Shown here: positions 1 to 11,336 of the stretch, piece by piece
How positions within the stretch are numbered: position 1 is the stretch's first letter
Layout: every line of letters begins with the position of its first letter
From: Allolobophora icterica
Taxonomy: Eukaryota > Annelida > Clitellata > Crassiclitellata > Lumbricidae
Direction: 5' to 3'
Assembly (NCBI GenBank): GCA_963556255.1
Contig: OY744616.1
Location: forward strand, 3,400,983 to 3,464,982
Length of the DNA stretch: 64,000 nt
Made by a program: the position numbers and the translations under genes
Notes under the pieces: generated by a model
Database searches by the model: none
Told to the model about the DNA's origin: nothing
What the model saw: the letters and a program-made list of their open reading frames with translations, nothing else

Positions 1-172
1 ATAAGACTTACACTGGTCCTGAGGGGAGAAGTTGGCCGATGTTCGAGCCTCCACAGTTGCGTGGTGTCTCTGGACGTTCATCGGGAGACTATACAGCTCT
101 ATGTGATACAGAGTCCCAGGCTCTGGTTTCACACATTCATGTCTGAATAGCGTCTACAGCACGAAACCAGAC

Positions 173-470
173 CATGTATGTACATGTATGTATGTAGGTG
201 ACAGTAGGTCTATGTATGTATGTATGTATGTATGTATGTATGTATGTATGTATGTATGTATGTATGTATGTATGTATGTATGTATGTATGTATGTATGTA
301 TGTATGTATGTATGTATGTATGTATGTATGTATGTATGTATGTATGTATGTATACATGTAGGCGCATGTATGTATGTATGTATGCATGTATGCATGTATG
401 TATGTATGTATGTATGTATGTATGTATGTATGTATGTATGTATACATGTAGGCGCATGTATGTATGTATG

Positions 471-504
<34 letters not shown>

Positions 505-536
505 TGACATGTATGTATGTAGACCTATGTATGAGA
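173..536. repeat. (TGTA)n microsatellite
   Basis: Tetranucleotide TATG/TGTA tract, nearly perfect from about 211 to 350 and then interrupted by two copies of an ACATGTAGGCGCATG spacer. It is open in several frames on both strands only because the unit lacks stops, so I call no gene. Bases 1-172 show nothing I recognise. Confidence 0.95.
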
Positions 537-939
537 GTGTACTAAACGCGACTAGGAAACCAATGCAGCTCGTCGTTAAAGTGTCATATGAGATTTATAC
601 CTCGGGCCAGCACGGTTCGTGAATGGGGGACCTTAAATGGCTTGACGCCCTTTCAGAAAGTGTAAGATTGCGAAGGAATATCGTGCGATTAAATATATAT
701 TAGACTTTGGATTAAATTAAAAGTAAGGGTCGCAGAACTCACATGGTAAGCTGATGACCAATTGGTGGAGCTGACCTTGAACATTTGACCGACAACCACC
801 TGTTTGCCGTTTTCACGAAACGACATCTCAAGGTAAAATCCACGCAAATAGTTCAGAGAGCCTGAAAACGGAACACAGCTAGCGGATACTTAACAGTAAG
901 TAGTCATCATCGTATACGTAAAACTAGAACTGTTCTTGG
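537..939. other. Unassigned intergenic DNA
   Basis: I see no coding, RNA or repeat signature in this stretch on either strand. Confidence 0.5.
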
Positions 940-1118
940 GGACAGAGAGACAGAGACAGAGAGACAGACACAGACAGAGACAGAGACAGAAATAGAGACA
1001 GAGACAGAGAGACAGACAGACAGAGACAGAGAGAGACAGACAGACAGACAGACAGCCAGAGACAGAGAGAGACACAGACAGAGACAGACAGACAGAGACA
1101 GACAGAAACAGAGAGAGT
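940..1118. repeat. (GACA)n / (GA)n microsatellite
   Basis: Degenerate GACAGA-type tract. The Leu/Ser/Val-rich minus-strand frames across it are repeat artefacts. Confidence 0.9.
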
Positions 1119-1627
1119 TGATAATTATCAACCGACTCTCCACCTATTGCATCAATGATGAGAAGCGGTAACCTCTGCACCTAAGAACCTATCCTAATAG
1201 ACTCCTAACAAACGGTCATGCCCTCGGGAGTGTTGAATTCATTTTATTCCCAACTCAACCCACAATTGTAATAGTAATAGTAAATGAGAAGCAGAGGGGG
1301 CAGAGCAACTTCTATGTCACCCTCGCCCCCCTCCCCCGTTCTTCCGCCCGTCCATTACATTCCTCAATCGAACACCAATCAAGTGATCGATTGGCTGATT
1401 GATTCACTCATCGATTTATCGATCCACCGACTGACTGACTAACCATCGTATGAAACGCCCCATGTTAAGTTGACTCTCGTTTCACATCTGCCGTTGACAG
1501 AAGCGCATCCGATGGCGAAGTTGAGGTTTTTCACCGCACCCGGAACGTTCATGACTTCGTTGGCTGAAGGAATAATATTCATCAGATATTTCGGTTATCA
1601 GGTCGTACTTAGGTATCAGAACTTTTA
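1119..1627. other. Unassigned intergenic DNA with a GATT/GACT-rich patch
   Basis: No gene recognised. Around 1380-1445 there is a short degenerate GATTGATT/GACTGACT patch of the kind that tails LINE 3' ends elsewhere in this window. Confidence 0.4.
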
Positions 1628-1800
1628 CAGCCAGCCAGCCAACCACCCAGCCAGCCAGCCAGTCAGTCAGTCAGTCAGTCAGTCAGTCAGTCAGTCAGCC
1701 AGCCAGCCAGCCAGCCAGCAAGGTAAGCCTGTCAATCAATCACTGACAATCAGACAGACAAACAGACAAACAAATAGATAGACAGACAGACAGGCAGATA
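1628..1800. repeat. (CCAG)n, (CAGT)n and (ACAG)n microsatellite cluster
   Basis: Blocks of CCAG, then CAGT, then CCAG again, followed after about 25 bp by an ACAG/GATA tract. The Ser/Gln/Pro-rich plus-strand frame over it is not a gene. Confidence 0.9.
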
Positions 1801-1959
1801 CAGAAACATAAACATATCTCCATATATTTAACTCAACCCAAACAACCAATAACTCCGAGCTAACAACACTTTACCGATTTCAGACAGTCGCCTTGTAACC
1901 GCAATTGTAATCACAAGTTAACATGTCCCCATTTTAAGGACGAGAAATTCCTCAGATGT

Positions 1960-2320
<361 letters not shown>

Positions 2321-2965
2321 GTTCGTGCGCCATTGGTTGATGCCTTGTGCATTAGGCGACGGCGCAATAGAAGTTACTAATTGCAATAACTTACTTTGGC
2401 TTTTAGGTTGGCCTTTAGAATATGTGCACTTCAGTCCATCCTACAACAAAAACATCACCATACAAGAAGTCACCGAAACAGGATCGATAAGTAGGTCAGG
2501 TCAGAATCGGTTCCAGGTCAAGACCCAAAATGGTCAGGCAGGCAGATAATGAGAATGCAACGATGATTGCGTTTAGAATTGAAGAGGCGATTGAGGTAAT
2601 GGAGAGAGGAGAAATCAGGATATAATTTATCTAAGGAGTTTTTTCCAGATATGAGTGAAAATCCAGTGCAGGGATAGGAAGCCGTGCAAGGTTTCCCTCT
2701 GGTTCTTAGCTTTCTTTAACCTTACCTTACACAACCTTAACCTTTTGCAACCCAGTAGACTTACCCCAGCAGGGAGTCGAAGCGCGTTGTATTTAGTCTT
2801 CAGAAACATACCCAGTATTACATTCAATATGTTATCGAACGACTGGTGCAGTTGCTAAATCACACTCTGGCAAAATCTGATATAATTTGCAATTTCTGAT
2901 AATCTGAAAGTAAGTAAATCCAAAAATAAGAAGTTCGATTAAAAACAACGAAAAGTTACACATAC
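2321..2965. other. Unassigned intergenic DNA
   Basis: No supported gene. A CCTTACC/AACCTTAACC-like patch lies near 2720-2745. The short open frames here have no recognisable domain. Confidence 0.4.
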
Positions 2966-3100
2966 TACTGGAAGTATGTCACAGTTTCTCACAACGTTTT
3001 CAGACTCCGGACAAGAATTAGCCATAGCGATGAACAAAATCGACAAAAGTCCGATACTTTTCTGCTCCAGTGAGATCAAAACAGCACTGCGTCCCTCCAT
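2966..3100 (-). CDS. Candidate first coding exon with a signal-peptide-like segment
   Basis: On the minus strand an ATG at 3100 opens 45 codons ending exactly at a GTATGT splice donor (phase 0). The frame has a hydrophobic core, SIGLLSILFIAMA, followed by a Cys-containing stretch, as in the first exon of a secreted peptide. A TATAAAAT box lies about 270 bp upstream on the same strand. I do not recognise the family and could not find a convincing second exon to the left in the window, so this may be a chance open frame. Seen: ATG, hydrophobic run, donor. Inferred: that it is an exon. Confidence 0.25.
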
Positions 3101-3365
3101 TTTCGAACTTGCAGCTTTCAGTAAAGAAATTCGGTGAACGATACTCAATCGTTTAATACTGTAGGCCTATATCCAACTTCCTCGTTGCTGCAAACAGTCT
3201 AGATGAAACAAACTTTAAGTTCTCAGAATCTGCGACTGGCCTACGAAGGCGCCTTTTAATCTAATAGTTTGACTTTGACCTACATTAATCGAATAGTAAT
3301 AAAACCATTACGTCGTGGTCGCTCCGAAGATAATGACTTCTACGGCTTCAACTTTGTGCCTCGCC

Positions 3366-3373
3366 ATTTTATA
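3366..3373 (-). promoter_or_regulatory. Possible TATA box for the candidate exon at 2966-3100
   Basis: Minus-strand TATAAAAT in a CTCTGTCTATAAAATGGCG context, about 270 bp upstream of the candidate ATG. There is no independent evidence of transcription. Confidence 0.2.
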
Positions 3374-4090
3374 GACAGAGGCGCATGTTTAATAGTATAC
3401 GGTAAGTAACGGATGCGGAAGACACCACAGAATGCCAGAAGAAGCAAATTCCATATACGCTGTGTTGGTTTTTTTTATAAAGCGAACAATGCTACGTTAC
3501 TCGTCAACATTAGCCATCGACCGTACTCCACCAAATGCGATTTTGTCTTTCTAGTTGGTCGACGTTCACATTGCATCTGATCCCCGCTTTATCTGAAACA
3601 TCCTCAGGTGGCGTTCCTCTTATTTCATCTCCAATTGGATGCGCAGAATGTAAATTCCATCTTCCGCAACTGCTGTTCGGTCGTTATCCCGAATGTAAGC
3701 AGATGCTTATAAACTCCTCCACGACTGAAGCTCATTCTAAACGACCCTGACTTCAGTCCTACAGCTTTCAGTGATCCGCCTCCTTGCTTCGCTCGTGTCC
3801 TTTAGGACCATAATACGCTGAAACGCTTGTCACGACTCGTGAGGAAACTCAGCGACAGATGTCGCTTGGAGAGCAGCTCGAAGTGTCCACTGGATGCGAG
3901 ATCGGATTGAAGCCTCACTAAAACCGGCGGAAGTGTTTGTAGAGACTGGAAAACACGTTAGCTTTCAACACCTGTTGACTGGTTGCTTCCCGGAAAAACA
4001 GCCTCGTCTGCTATGGCGCGTCTGCTAAGGATGGAGAGGATTTTCCCATTGGATCTGAATCACTCGCAAAAACAATTTTGCACGTCAGAT
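3374..4090. other. Unassigned intergenic DNA
   Basis: No gene, RNA or named repeat recognised. The open frame at 3535-3750 has no domain that I know. Confidence 0.4.
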
Positions 4091-4345
4091 TTTATATATA
4101 TATAATATATATATATTGTATATATATATATATATCAAATCAAATATATATATATATATATAAGTATGTTAAATAATAAGGCAAACAAGTAATATATACA
4201 TATATATATATACATATATATTTACTTTGCTCATTTAGGCCTCTTACTGTAAGCATAGAAGTCATACATATGTACATGCAAATATATATATATATATATA
4301 TAATATATATAATATATATATGTATGTATGTATGTCTATGCATAA
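4091..4345. repeat. (TA)n microsatellite cluster with a TATG tail
   Basis: Interrupted TA runs, ending in a TATGTATGTATG stretch that abuts the 3' end of the minus-strand LINE fragment to the right. Confidence 0.85.
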
Positions 4346-4366
4346 AGCTATGCCATTTAATTATGC

Positions 4367-4625
4367 CTATAAAATGCGCCTTATGAATTTTCTAAGTTTT
4401 CGGCCGAGCAAGGAAGTGCAGATTTTATTGGTCGGCCGAATTCTTGTTCTCAAGTTAGTCGTTGCCTTTGGTGTGTTTGAATAACGACGTCGTGTTCCAG
4501 AGAGATCCCTAGGAAGGGAGCGAACCTCAAGAGGGAGGTCGTTCCAGACGGTAGGTCCAACCGCACAGAATGCCCTGTGCCGTACCGTAGTGTGCATAAT
4601 TATTGTCACTTAATAGCCTATAATT
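4367..4625 (-). mobile_element. LINE reverse-transcriptase C-terminal fragment (copy in duplicated segment)
   Basis: The minus frame contains RAFCAVGPTVWNDLPLEVRS, the hallmark C-terminal block of CR1/L2-like non-LTR retrotransposons (consensus R-x-F-x-x-x-GP-x-x-WN-x-LP-x-x-LR). It then decays. The same fragment occurs at about 15.72-16.10 kb, where a MITE interrupts it. This is the left edge of the segment shared by propeller copies 1 and 2. Only the tail of the element is present. Confidence 0.8.
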
Positions 4626-4751
4626 AGGTTATGATGAATTTATTTATTTTTCTTCGGCCCTCCTGCCCCACCTTTAATGACGTCCCTGGTTTGGAGTTGC
4701 GCTTTACTAGGCCTACGATTACGATCAGTCAATGTAAATACACGTTTTATT

Positions 4752-4877
4752 CAGTATGAGAATTGTAGAAAAAAGACCTTGATTTAGTTGGGGTGTGAAA
4801 ATGAAGACTTAACTATGGGGTCCTAAGAAAGACTAGGGGGGTTGAACCCCCCAACCCCCCCGACAATTCTCACCCTG
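4752..4877. mobile_element. 126-bp hAT-type MITE with GTTTTATT target duplication
   Basis: Terminal inverted repeats TGAGAATTGT / ACAATTCTCA with CAG...CTG ends. It is flanked by exact 8-bp GTTTTATT copies at 4744-4751 and 4878-4885. The paralogous site near 16485-16495 reads straight through one GTTTTATT, an empty allele. Internally it carries the CTAAGAAAGACTAGGGGG block, which is also found in intron 1 of all three propeller genes. Confidence 0.92.
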
Positions 4878-4900
4878 GTTTTATTGGCTACTTATGCACT

Positions 4901-6115
4901 CATAGTTCGAGATTTCGCATTTTAAGAATTTAAAAAATTCACGAATTTTAACGAATTTTAAAACTGCATTTTAAAATTCGTTAAAATTGGTGAAATAATA
5001 AAAAAATAGAATTCTTTGCCATGACAACGAATTTTATTATTTTTTTACTATTCACCTTTTTAAGCAAGTAAATGTCAATGTCATAGGCAATCAATCAGCC
5101 GTGAAAGATATCTGACTAGCAAAAAAATAGTACTGATATTCAGTTACTGTTCTACTTGGAGTCTTGAACTTCGATTTCTATCATAGTTGGGGTGTGTGAA
5201 TGTGAGTGTCAGTCAGCAGAACGAAAAACCACTAGTGCCCCCCATACAGTTCCAGAACAGTCAGTGACTAACACGGTATCAGGGGCTTTAACCTCCGGAC
5301 GATTCACCTCTAGGGGTATTCACATCCGGACGTTTCACCTCCGGACGTTTCACCTCCGGACGATTCACCTCTAGGGGCTTTCACCTCTAGGGGCTTTCAC
5401 CTCTAGGGGCTTTCACCTCCAAATGTAAAATGAGACCTTTTGAAGAGATTTATTTGCGCAAGTTATTTACGCCGAAAACATAACAGACAACATACAAACT
5501 ATGAAACTAATTATCACTAAGCAATGAAGTAGATTTCCCCTAGAGGTGAATCGTCCGGAGGTGAAAGCCCCCTGAACCACTAACACAGCTTGCAACCAAA
5601 CATGGTTTAAAATGGTTGGCAACGTTCACCGAGCTGTGTCTTCTACTTCATCATACTCTGATTCTGAGTTAGGAACAGCCCACTGCTCCCACTCGACTCT
5701 GGTTTCCGTATTTTCGCCATGCAAGTGCTCCCGAATTCTGGCAAAACAGCCACCAAATTCTTGGTCACAAAACAGCGTTGTATTTTTGAATTACCCTTTC
5801 CTTCTCCTCCAAAACTACTACATAGGCCTATGTTCTTTTATCTTTAAGAAATTAGATTTTAACTGAATTGACTCGATACGTAATAAACTTTTATATTGAA
5901 TTTTACATTAAATTCTAAGCAGAAGCTTAACACAACAAATCACGATGTCATCACATTTGTTGTTGTTGCTTACGATGTTTTTGAAAAACGCCACTGTCAA
6001 TGTAAAAAAAAGGCCCAACAATGGCCCAACGAATTTTTACGAATTTTAAAATAGACCACAAATTCGCGAATTTTTACCAATTTTTAAACCGAAAGTCACG
6101 AATTCTCCAACTATG
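4901..6115. mobile_element. 1.2-kb hAT-type element with TATGCACT target duplication
   Basis: The ends CATAGTTCGAGA and TCTCCAACTATG are imperfect inverted repeats. Exact TATGCACT copies lie at 4893-4900 and 6116-6123. The paralog at about 16503 is uninterrupted. The interior is AT-rich, with repeated ACGAATTTTA-type words near both ends in opposite orientation. The open frames at 5192-5374 and 5612-5866 have no transposase signature, so it is non-autonomous. It contains a nested element at 5280-5574. Confidence 0.9.
5280..5574. mobile_element. Nested TIR element with amplified TIR-derived repeats
   Basis: The left end CAGGGGCTTTAACCTCCGG and the right end CCGGAGGTGAAAGCCCCCTG form a ~37-bp inverted repeat. 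Next to the left TIR, about 130 bp consist of alternating TTCACCTCCGGACG and TTCACCTCTAGGGGCT units that derive from the TIR itself. I did not find a clean 8-bp target duplication. Confidence 0.75.
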
Positions 6116-6136
6116 TATGCACTAGTGTCTACCACC

Positions 6137-6596
6137 CATAGGCGCCGAATTTTGCTGTTGTCTCTGGGTGCCAGTCAGGGGCTGATCCAGAAGGTTTATC
6201 AAAGTTTTAAAGGACCGACGAAACTTTTTTTAGGAAATCATCTCCGAAAAAAACTGATGACCTTTTTTAGTCATCCGGAAAAATTCACTATACATTATTT
6301 CGTCATTTTTCATCGTCTACTACGTGTGTAAACATAAACAAATTTTAAATGGGGGCCATGGCCGGATTGGCCCCCCTGGATCCGCCTCTGGTGCCAGTGC
6401 ATATCTTAAGATAATTCTCTCCTAAAATCTGACGACTTTTTTAGGAATTCATCCCCCGAAAAAATGTGACGACTTTTTTTTAGGAATACCCCAAAAAAAT
6501 TAATTAAGGTCCGAATTCTTCTGGGTGCCAGGCCCCCACTGAACTTTTTCTCTGGGTGCATTGGCACCCAAGGCCCCCAAGCAGTCGGCGCCTATG
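6137..6596. mobile_element. 460-bp hAT-type MITE with CTACCACC target duplication
   Basis: Perfect 12-bp TIRs CATAGGCGCCGA / TCGGCGCCTATG, with exact CTACCACC copies at 6129-6136 and 6597-6604. The empty site is GTGTCTACCACCACCAGAG near 16516. It carries two copies of the TAAAAAAGTCGTCA motif and a nested element. Confidence 0.95.
6176..6390. mobile_element. Nested 215-bp hAT-type MITE with GTGCCAGT target duplication
   Basis: TIRs CAGGGGCTGATCCAG / CTGGATCCGCCTCTG. Exact GTGCCAGT copies lie at 6168-6175 and 6391-6398, inside the older 6137-6596 element. It contains TGATGACCTTTTTTAGTCATC, the motif shared with other element families here. Confidence 0.95.
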
Positions 6597-7100
6597 CTAC
6601 CACCACCAGAGACTAAGCTGTATGACGAAGTTCTGGTTAGCGATTTCATACACGTGTATTGTATTAGTTTCAACTTTCACCAGTCAAACAATGGCCATTG
6701 TACTTGCCATCAAAAACAATTAGACGATGTCGTTATTTAAACACGCCAAAGGCAACGACTGACATCTTAAAGTCTCTGACTCTGTAACAGTTTATATGTA
6801 TTGGATCGTACAATGCATCATTGAGAGCGTTGAATGCCTTCAGGGAACGACAGCCGATTGGTTGGGGCGATCTCCTTGTGACGCAAAGATTCTCCTCCCT
6901 CTGACACGGTTGCTGGGTGGGAAGGCCTTCAGGGAACGACAGCCGATTGGTTGGGGCGATCTCCTTGTGACGCAAAGATTCTCCTCCCTCTGACACGGTT
7001 GCTGGGTGGGAAGGTTGACCGAGTCCTTCACTCAGAATTGCTTTACGTCATCGATTGATTCTTCATCATTGGCTTGCGGCGCTAAATAAATGCATATAAA
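6597..7100. repeat. Dispersed repeat family (GTGTCTACCACC repeat), copy 1
   Basis: Runs from the CACTAGTGTCTACCACCACC head through CACCAGTCAAACAATGGCCA and CATCAAAAACA blocks to a GGCGCTAAATAAATG end. The element has relatives at 16505-16906, 29197-29630 and 45549-45990, with partial copies at 26670-26800 and 41290-41420. It has no long open frame. Confidence 0.75.
6836..7016. repeat. 89-bp tandem duplication
   Basis: GCCTTCAGGGAACGACAGCC and the following sequence recur once, with starts 89 bp apart (6841 and 6930). It lies within the dispersed repeat. The duplication is absent from the relative at about 16.73-16.82 kb. Confidence 0.9.
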
Positions 7101-7740
7101 CCCTCATGTCGAAACTGGGGTAAATTTACCCCAGATCGTGTTTTCGTGTGTAACTTTTGAACGGAAAGATATTTTCAAAATACCTTTAGAGGATTTTCCT
7201 GAATATGGTTTTCCTAGAAAAGAGACATCGTTTCATGGCGTTAAACTTTGTTTTTCTACTTAAATAATTTGAAGTCTGCCTTCGTTCACCACACCTTTGT
7301 TACTCTGAGATAGAGTCCTGCGCCGACGTCATAGTGTCGGCGGCGGCACGCCGGTCATTTTTGGTCGGCGGCGGAGGCGCGCCGACGCACAAAATCGGCG
7401 GCGGCGGCGCCCACGAAATGTCGGCGTCGGCGCGCCCTAGTCAGCAGCATGAGTCACTATGAGAGTTGAACAGCCGTTGGTCCTGTGACCAGTCAAGAGG
7501 GTCAAGTTCTCTAAAGGCACTCCATCACAATGAAGCTCAACTTCATACAAACGTATTGAGAGAGGACACCTTCAGACATTTGCCTTGCAAATATGAACGT
7601 CACATGGCAGAGGCCGGATTACAGCAGTAGTTGTAGTTTGTGCGATAAGAAAGATCATTAGCGTCGCCATCCTCCTTCATTCAGGCTTGGGACTGGCACT
7701 GCCAGAGTACGAGCAGTGGCGGAGTTGCCCTCATTTCTCA
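7101..7740. other. Intergenic DNA with GC-rich GTCGGCGGCGG patch
   Basis: The only notable feature is 7313-7440, a strongly GC-rich block of GTCGGCGGCGG and GCGCGCCGACG words with inverted symmetry in otherwise AT-rich DNA. It looks like the remains of a terminal-repeat element, but no target duplication was found. The rest shows no gene. Confidence 0.5.
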
Positions 7741-8598
7741 GAATTCTCCCGAAATAAAAACTGTAGGAGTCGAAAACAGCGTTGAACAACCCTCAGTTAT
7801 CCATCAATAGTCAAAATTTATGAGACTGGTTTATTGGTAGTGAGTTTAATTGCTACAGAACATCTGTTTATGGTTTATGAGGCCCAAGTCGCGCACGGTG
7901 GAAGAATAGGTGTAAGCTGGGAATTTCTCAGTCTGCAATGGGAGGTCGAGTTTAGCAAGCTGCCGCGTGGTCCCTAACCAGATCAGTTGAGTTTTAGCAG
8001 TGTTGAGGCAGAGACGGTTAGTGGTAGTGAAGATGGTCAATGGAGTAATTTGAAACTTATTCAATGAAACAAAAACCGACACTTCTGCAAGCAGCTTAAT
8101 CTCTTGCTGCAGCAGACACTAATGCATAAGCAGCCAATAAACGTTGCTTTACATTAACATGTTAATAAATTTCTCCATAAGGCTAAATCTCTGGTTGTAA
8201 TAGACACTAGGGCGCATCCATATTTATGTGAGTATGGCACCAACGCTAGGACGACTTTAATTTTAGCAATGACTTCAAAGCAACGACCTGATATCATATC
8301 TATCTGATAATAATACTTTATATAATTTAGATGGTAGAACATTTTGGAATTTGTTGAGCAGTATGTTTCTGTTCTTTCTCAGAATCTCGTTACGATGGCA
8401 AACTCAGCTGAACGTGGCTGTATGCACAAGATTACTCAGCACAGTGGACTCGGCCACGCCCCGAATATGCGCTCTGAACCAATGCAGTGATTTGGAAAAC
8501 TTAAACCACGTTTGATTGGCACCAGAAGCGTCCACTCAGTTTACTTACTATCTACGCAAATTAAAAGTTTTCCTTGATAGACAAACTGTCGTTTGCTG
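7741..8598. repeat. Upstream part of the propeller duplication unit, copy 1
   Basis: Matches 17.83-18.45 kb and 33.18-33.52 kb (for example TTATTGGTAGTGAGTTT at about 7831, 17868 and 33306). This shows that duplication included kilobases of 5' flank. No separate gene is seen. Confidence 0.75.
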
Positions 8599-8604
8599 TA
8601 TAAG
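8599..8604 (+). promoter_or_regulatory. TATA-like box of propeller copy 1
   Basis: TATAAG in a TGTATAAGTAGAG context about 145 bp upstream of the ATG. The identical core occurs in copy 3 at 33521. Copy 2 has CGTAGAAGTAGAG instead. Confidence 0.4.
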
Positions 8605-8743
8605 TAGAGTCCGACAAGATACAGAATCAGTTCTAGTTGAAGATTTCGATCGTCATCGTTTAAACTAACGTGCTATCGAACGATAACGAACTACACAGTT
8701 TAGAATTCGCATCACGTTTTAGGTTTAACTGACGCCTGAACAT

Positions 8744-8807
8744 ATGTTTCGAATTTTATGTACTGCGAATATTTTCTTAGTCCTCGTGTTTTTGAAGCTG
8801 GGAATCA
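8744..8807 (+). pseudogene. Copy 1 exon 1 (signal peptide)
   Basis: Encodes MFRILCTANIFLVLVFLKLG-IS, a short basic N-terminus followed by a hydrophobic core. It ends in phase 1 at a GTAAGTAA donor. This exon is intact; the gene is broken downstream. Confidence 0.75.
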
Positions 8808-8879
8808 GTAAGTAAATTGTTCTTTTCTACAGTTTTACTTCTTTAAGAAACTCAAATCTAGACGAGTCTAAAACTCAGG

Positions 8880-9690
8880 TTTGGTTCTTCATCCGGTTCT
8901 CTGCCTCTGGCAGGTTCGTACGACCGACGTTGCCACTCCTTCCGAAGTCAGGCCTCCTCCTTGAGTCTGCCGTATGCATCTCCTATCCTTCAGTGTTGGA
9001 CTTCCTCTTGTCCTCTTCCCTTCCATTCTTCTTCTATGAGAGTTCTAAGTAGCCTACTGAGTCCTCTCTCAGCGTGTGTCCTATCCACTTCCATTGTCTA
9101 TTTCATATTGTGTGTATGATGGATCTTTCTTCTATTCTTCGTTTAATTACCTTTTGGCATTTAGCATCTGTCGTGATCATATTCCCCAGGTTGACTTGCT
9201 CTATTTCCTTCAGCAATCTTCCAACCCTCACCCACTCCTGCAGTCCTCCAGTGCTTCCTTAATGAGCTCTTCTATTTAGATATTAAGAGTAGCGGTGACA
9301 GCGGACTACCTTGTCTCACCCCTCTTCCCACTCTCAAAAGTTCCGTATCGTCTCCATCTATTCTTATTTGCACCTTATATCCCATATACAAGTTCTCTAT
9401 TAATCTTTTGTCTCTCCAATCGGCTCCCGTTCTTCTTAATGCCTGCATTAACCTTCTCCAGTCGACTCTTTTAAATACTTTTTCGTTGTCCATGAAGCAT
9501 ATAATTACCTCCTCTCCTTTCCGGCAGCTCCGCTCGGCCAATAGGCCTAATCTTAGTGTTCTGATTGCATCTCTTCGGTTCGGTTGTGGTGACGTTATAA
9601 ACATTATTCTGCAGCAAAATCGATTTTCCGTAAGAGCTAGTTCTCTCGAATTAAAGAGATTGCAATAATCAAACACCTAAACCTACAATG
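8880..9690 (-). mobile_element. LINE (RTE/Nimb-like) reverse-transcriptase remnant in intron 1 of copy 1
   Basis: The minus frame shows ICFMDNEKVFKRVDW (RT domain, consensus F-x-D-x-E-K-A-F-D-R-V) and RVGRGVRQGSPLSPLL, the classic RQGxPLSPLLF block. It is truncated and degenerate. Shorter remains of the same insertion lie in intron 1 of copy 2 (18.74-19.06 kb) and copy 3 (35.04-35.45 kb), so it predates the gene duplication. Confidence 0.85.
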
Positions 9691-9977
9691 TCATATTCAC
9701 TCCCTTCCTCTTTGGTTGGTAAGAGACAAACATTTGACACAAACCCAAGATATCTTTTGGCAAATACATTCTACTTAATGCCGATATGAAACCTGAATTC
9801 TATTGCACAGAGACAAAGTGTTTCCTAATTTAAAAGATAAAAGAACCGTTGAAATTGTTGCGTTTGGCTAAAACAGGCTAAACACCTAAAACAGGCTAAT
9901 TATTTGCGCCTAAAACCAGGATAGGTTCATTCGGAAGAATAAGCGAAGCCGACTCGATCCCACTGACGATGGTTTAT

Positions 9978-10816
9978 ATCACCAATGCCTTATATTCATG
10001 TATAGGTTTCATAATAATAAACTACCACTCTCAATGATTTCATATTTCATTACTGGCTCCTCCGTTCACTCCCTTTATACTCGCAAGGCTAATGAATATC
10101 GTGTAGAACTTGCTCGCATAAACCCAAAAGTTTTTCTATCAAATGTATGGGCCCTGCCCTCTGGAACGCGCTTCCTAAAGAATTGGCTCTGATACGTCAA
10201 TTTCATACATTTAAAAGAAAAATCAAATTACACCTCAAAGAAAATGGCTAGGTCTATCATTATCCTTGTTTCCAGGTAGCTCATCTACTTCGCCTAGGTA
10301 AAAAATAAACCTAAAAGAAATAGCCCCGATAATACTATTAAGTATTATGATTCCTACTGGTTATGCTAAGTCACAATTCATCTGACAACAGTGTGAACTG
10401 GTGACTTCAATTTTCTTTCTCACAAAACAAATTCTGATTCTTGTGTTAAATATTTTCAGTGAGAACTGGTAACTTCAATTTTCCTTCTCACAAAACAAAT
10501 TCTGATTCTTGTGTTAAATATTTTCTTAGCTAAGTCTTAGTTAAGAAACTCTAATATATACATTTCAAGTCTCTTTGTGGTCCTATTGACTCGTTGTATA
10601 ATTTGCGATCCTTGGGGTGCCACAGTTTAGCGGGCTCCAGCCCTTAGTGGCATCCCATTAGAACTATACACCTACTGATTATATTCCTTCCTGTCCACTG
10701 TATAAATTACGTTCTGTTCGCATGTCGGTTTTTTCTTTTTGACTATGCAGCTGTGATTGTAAAGAGTGTAGGTTCTAATAAACTACTTTGACTTTGACTT
10801 GACTTGACTTATAATA
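9978..10816 (+). mobile_element. CR1/L2-like LINE 3' fragment with (TTGAC)n tail, only in copy 1
   Basis: The plus frame starting at 9998 reads MYRFHNNKLPLSMISYFI. After a frameshift near 10137 it continues as MGPALWNALPKELALIRQFH and FKRKIKLHLKENG, the usual RT C-terminus. The 3' UTR ends in AATAAACTACTTTGAC with TTGACTTGACTT. Flanking TTATA copies and the uninterrupted paralog at about 35.76 kb support a copy-1-specific insertion. A 69-bp tandem duplication lies at about 10391-10525. Confidence 0.75.
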
Positions 10817-10854
10817 TTATGTTAATCGCGCTACAGAATCAAGGTCCCTACACT

Positions 10855-11222
10855 AACCCTGTGTGGGAATTGCAGAAAAAAGACTGGGGAGTGGGGGTGA
10901 ACATTTTGTCCTTATTTTGCAAACTGATGTCAACGAAATTAGAAAGCAGCTGATTTCAACGCTAGCAGTTTTGAAAATCAGACTCGAATTAAAATCAATG
11001 CCTTTTTTGAGAAAATTCAAAAATGCGTAGGGCCTACAAGATACACTATGGAAATTTCGTCTCTATGGCCAGAGACTCAATGTCAAATAATGCTAAATCA
11101 CACTAGCACAATTGAATGGAATTGCAAACGACCCCTCTGGGGTATGCAACAAAGATTTAACTGTTGGGGTCCTACGAAAGACTAGGGGGTTGAACCCCGA
11201 GCCCCCGACAATTCCCACCCTG
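10855..11222. mobile_element. Old MITE in intron 1, shared by all three propeller genes
   Basis: Ends GTGTGGGAATTGCAG and CGACAATTCCCACCCTG, with the CTACGAAAGACTAGGGGG block inside. Homologues lie at about 19340-19672 and 35790-36135. It is related to the 126-bp MITE at 4752-4877 and was inserted before the triplication. Confidence 0.7.
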
Positions 11223-11336
11223 TACAGAATATGCCATCGTGTCCGTTTCTTGTCTACGGTTTGTAGTATTTTATATGTAAACAATGGAGATGATGGAAAG
11301 TGTTTGCTAATGTACAGTATATTGTTTTGGCTGTAG

